Assembly: GCA_023091735.1 (NCBI GenBank)
Contig: JALKBU010000692.1
Span: 1-27,763 of the forward strand
DNA length: 27,763 nucleotides
From: Trichomonas tenax
Taxonomy: Eukaryota > Parabasalia > Trichomonadida > Trichomonadidae
Direction: 5' to 3'
In this document: in pieces, positions 27,599 to 27,763 of the stretch
Position numbering within the stretch: position 1 is the stretch's first letter
Layout of the letters: every line of letters starts with the position of its first letter
The notes under the pieces: model-generated
Told to the model about the DNA's origin: nothing
Seen by the model: only the letters and a program-made list of their open reading frames with translations
The model's database searches: none
Translations under genes and position numbers: made by a program

Positions 27599-27763
27599 TC
27601 ATACAACTGCTTCAAATAGCTTTTTAAAACGGGAAAATTTTTCCTTCTGCGGTGTAGTCCCGCAAGCTTCATAACTTTTTATCTGATCAATATTTTTTCG
27701 ATTTGAAAGTACTTTCATGTACTTATTGATAGTTGTCTATCCGGTGGTGTAAGTGGCACAGTC
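27599..27763 (-). pseudogene. Possible tail of a leftward gene or frameshifted gene relic at the window edge
   Basis: Reading leftward, a 39-codon frame runs from ATG at 27716-27718 to TGA at 27599-27601. It has a coding-like composition (SNRKNIDQIKSYEACG and onward) ending in FEAVV. The same frame is open for six more codons upstream, to a TAG near 27737-27739. Just beyond, another frame is open to the window edge, so a frameshift, a small intron or chance are all possible. I do not recognise the peptide. The neighbouring TRIC gene would be convergent with it. Confidence 0.25.

Noticed and set aside
27741..27763. GTGTAAGTGGCAC near the right edge resembles the D-arm of a tRNA (Gln/Glu-like)
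   Set aside because: The D-loop would be too short to hold the GG pair, and the rest of any tRNA lies outside the window, so it cannot be supported.

Overview
The window looks like nuclear DNA of a parabasalid protist, most likely Trichomonas vaginalis or a close relative. The evidence is as follows. Genes are intronless and separated by AT-rich spacers. Several start codons lie just downstream of the trichomonad initiator TCA+1-pyrimidine-(T/A), in two cases only 4 bases upstream of ATG. Several stop codons are TAA followed by A, giving the UAAA polyadenylation tetranucleotide described in T. vaginalis. The carrier gene is a close match to the hydrogenosomal membrane carrier Hmp31, and the two genes that look most highly expressed use the strong CTC/ATC/AAG/ACA/CCA codon bias. 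I saw no bacterial-style operons, RNA genes, transposons or CRISPR arrays. Family assignments are read by eye, with no database search.

Layout, left to right. A divergent pair shares an 88-base spacer: a coiled-coil protein (321-935, minus) and a short protein that resembles only the N-terminal head of the centriole protein SAS-6 (1024-1614, plus). A very large BEACH/WD40 protein with a LamG-like insert fills 1951-9501 (minus). After a 1.9-kb non-coding stretch comes the Hmp31-type carrier (11366-12316, plus), convergent with an ABCA-type half transporter (12860-15211, minus). Two further minus-strand genes follow: a coiled-coil protein (15570-16724) and a small BET-like protein with a degenerate bromodomain and a NET-like C terminus (17263-17934). 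A second 1.85-kb gene-free stretch precedes a 1572-residue glycogen/starch synthase (19781-24499, plus) that fuses a catalytically degenerate GH13 domain to a GT5 synthase domain. A right-handed beta-helix protein with two C-terminal RING fingers (24653-26302, plus) and a TRIC-type cation channel (26740-27513, plus) end the window. At the right edge there may be the tail of another leftward gene or a gene relic.

The genes do not form one pathway. The carrier and the glycogen synthase both belong to core carbohydrate and energy metabolism (glycogen store, hydrogenosomal nucleotide exchange). The BEACH protein, ABCA transporter and TRIC channel are endomembrane functions. The SAS-6-like and coiled-coil proteins could belong to the basal-body or cytoskeletal apparatus. 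The most interesting items are the head-only SAS-6-like protein, the pseudo-amylase/synthase fusion, the beta-helix/double-RING protein, the degenerate bromodomain-NET protein and the divergent TRIC channel.
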